Assembly: GCA_028865845.1 (NCBI GenBank)
Contig: JAGWJK010000417.1
Span: 1-5,062 of the forward strand
Reading direction: 5' to 3'
Length of the DNA: 5,062 bases
Source: Rhizobiaceae bacterium
GTDB taxonomy: Bacteria > Pseudomonadota > Alphaproteobacteria > Rhizobiales > Rhizobiaceae
Numbering within the stretch: position 1 is the stretch's first letter; every line of letters begins with the position of its first letter. A model generated the notes under the pieces. The model worked only from the letters and a program-made list of their open reading frames with translations, did no database searches and was not told the DNA's origin. The position numbers and the translations under genes are program-made. This document shows positions 4,454 to 5,062 of the stretch, one piece after another.

Positions 4454-5062
4454 GTACCACCATCTCCACCTTGCTGCCGATCATCCGGTTGTTTTATGCC
4501 GAACGCGGACGCAGCCTCTGTCTTGGCGCGGCACTCTCTGCGCTGGCGGTCTTTGCTGGTGCGGGACTGCTCGGTCTTTCCGGCTGGTTCATCACCGCAA
4601 CGGCGCTTGCCGGCGCCTCCGCTGCAAGTGCCGTCGTCTTCGACGTCTTTGCCCCTTCCGCGGGCATTCGCCTGCTCGCCATCGGTCGCACCGCCGCCCG
4701 TTACGGTGAAAGACTGGTCACGCACGACGTCACCCTGCGCGTGCTCGCCGCGTTGCGCGAGAGGCTTTTCCGCGGCTGGGCCGCACCTGCCAGCGCCGCT
4801 GCCATGATGCGCCGCCCCGCCAAGCTGCTTTTCAGACTGACGGCCGATATCGATGCATTGGATTCGCTCTATCTGCGCGTCCTGCTGCCGGTGGGTGTCG
4901 CCCTTCTGTCGGCCCTCGGCGTCGGCATTGCGCTCGGCCTGATGACGCCGCTCTTCGGCATCGTCGTCGGCCTGTGGCTCGTCGTGACCGGCCTCGGCAT
5001 ACCTCTGATCGCCGGCTGGTCCGCCCTGAAGCCCGGCCGCCGGCGCGCACATGCCATGGAAG
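4450..5062 (+). CDS. cydC: Heterodimeric ABC transporter subunit CydC, N-terminal part (runs off the window)
   Basis: The partner half-transporter of CydD. The ATG overlaps the cydD stop as ATGA, the usual sign of coupled translation of an obligate heterodimer. The 204 visible codons cover the N-terminal membrane domain only; the ATPase domain lies beyond the window. Recognisable CydC blocks are GLLGLSGWFITATALAG (39-55), FDVFAPSAGIRLLAI (64-78), RTAARYGERLVTHDVTLRVL (80-99) and DIDALDSLYLRVLLP (about 133-147). His92 in ERLVTHD aligns with E. coli CydC His85, which I recall as a heme ligand in the structural work on this transporter. Predicted helices lie at about 22-57, 147-168 and 172-192. 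No stop or frameshift occurs in the visible part. cydA and cydB are the expected next genes. Confidence 0.93.
   Translation, partial: MSTTISTLLPIIRLFYAERGRSLCLGAALSALAVFAGAGLLGLSGWFITATALAGASAASAVVFDVFAPSAGIRLLAIGRTAARYGERLVTHDVTLRVLAALRERLFRGWAAPASAAAMMRRPAKLLFRLTADIDALDSLYLRVLLPVGVALLSALGVGIALGLMTPLFGIVVGLWLVVTGLGIPLIAGWSALKPGRRRAHAME

Noticed and set aside
3731..5052. - strand frames opposite the end of cydD and the start of cydC
   Set aside because: Low-complexity Arg/Gly/Ala-rich antisense shadows of clear transporter genes.

Overview
The window reads as a chromosome- or plasmid-borne segment from a GC-rich alphaproteobacterium, most likely Rhizobiaceae (Rhizobium/Agrobacterium type). 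The grounds are strong G/C preference at third codon positions, FixK/FNR-type boxes, and a GbsR/MarR-type regulator placed directly in front of cydDC, an arrangement I associate with rhizobia. All recognised genes lie on the + strand. No RNA gene, CRISPR array, insertion sequence or attachment site was seen.

Layout: (1) 1-180 is an upstream region with no confident gene; it holds a perfect 9-bp stem-loop. (2) 181-600 encodes a 139-residue, four-helix DoxX-family membrane protein. (3) 601-777 is a gap with a candidate promoter, an imperfect inverted repeat and a leader hairpin. (4) 778-1305 encodes a low-molecular-weight tyrosine phosphatase/ArsC-type protein whose CX5R loop is intact but whose usual resolving cysteine is Arg. 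(5) 1306-1523 is a gap with a terminator-like hairpin and a near-consensus FixK/FNR box. (6) 1524-1934 encodes a single-domain universal stress protein. (7) 1935-2137 is a regulatory gap with a perfect FixK/FNR box and a perfect 20-bp palindrome overlapping a second candidate promoter. (8) 2138-2713 encodes the GbsR/MarR-family regulator, followed 3 bp later by cydD (2717-4453), which overlaps cydC by four bases (4450 to beyond the window end).

Working model: CydDC is the heterodimeric ABC transporter needed to assemble cytochrome bd oxidase, so this is a low-oxygen respiration locus. The two FixK/FNR boxes suggest that the stress protein gene and the regulator-cydDC operon are both switched on when oxygen is low. 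The 20-bp palindrome is a likely operator for the regulator encoded just downstream, giving a second, oxygen-independent layer of control. cydAB would be expected beyond the right edge but is not visible here. All core families are known. The least described elements are the palindromic operator with its dual-promoter layout and the cysteine-deficient ArsC-like protein.
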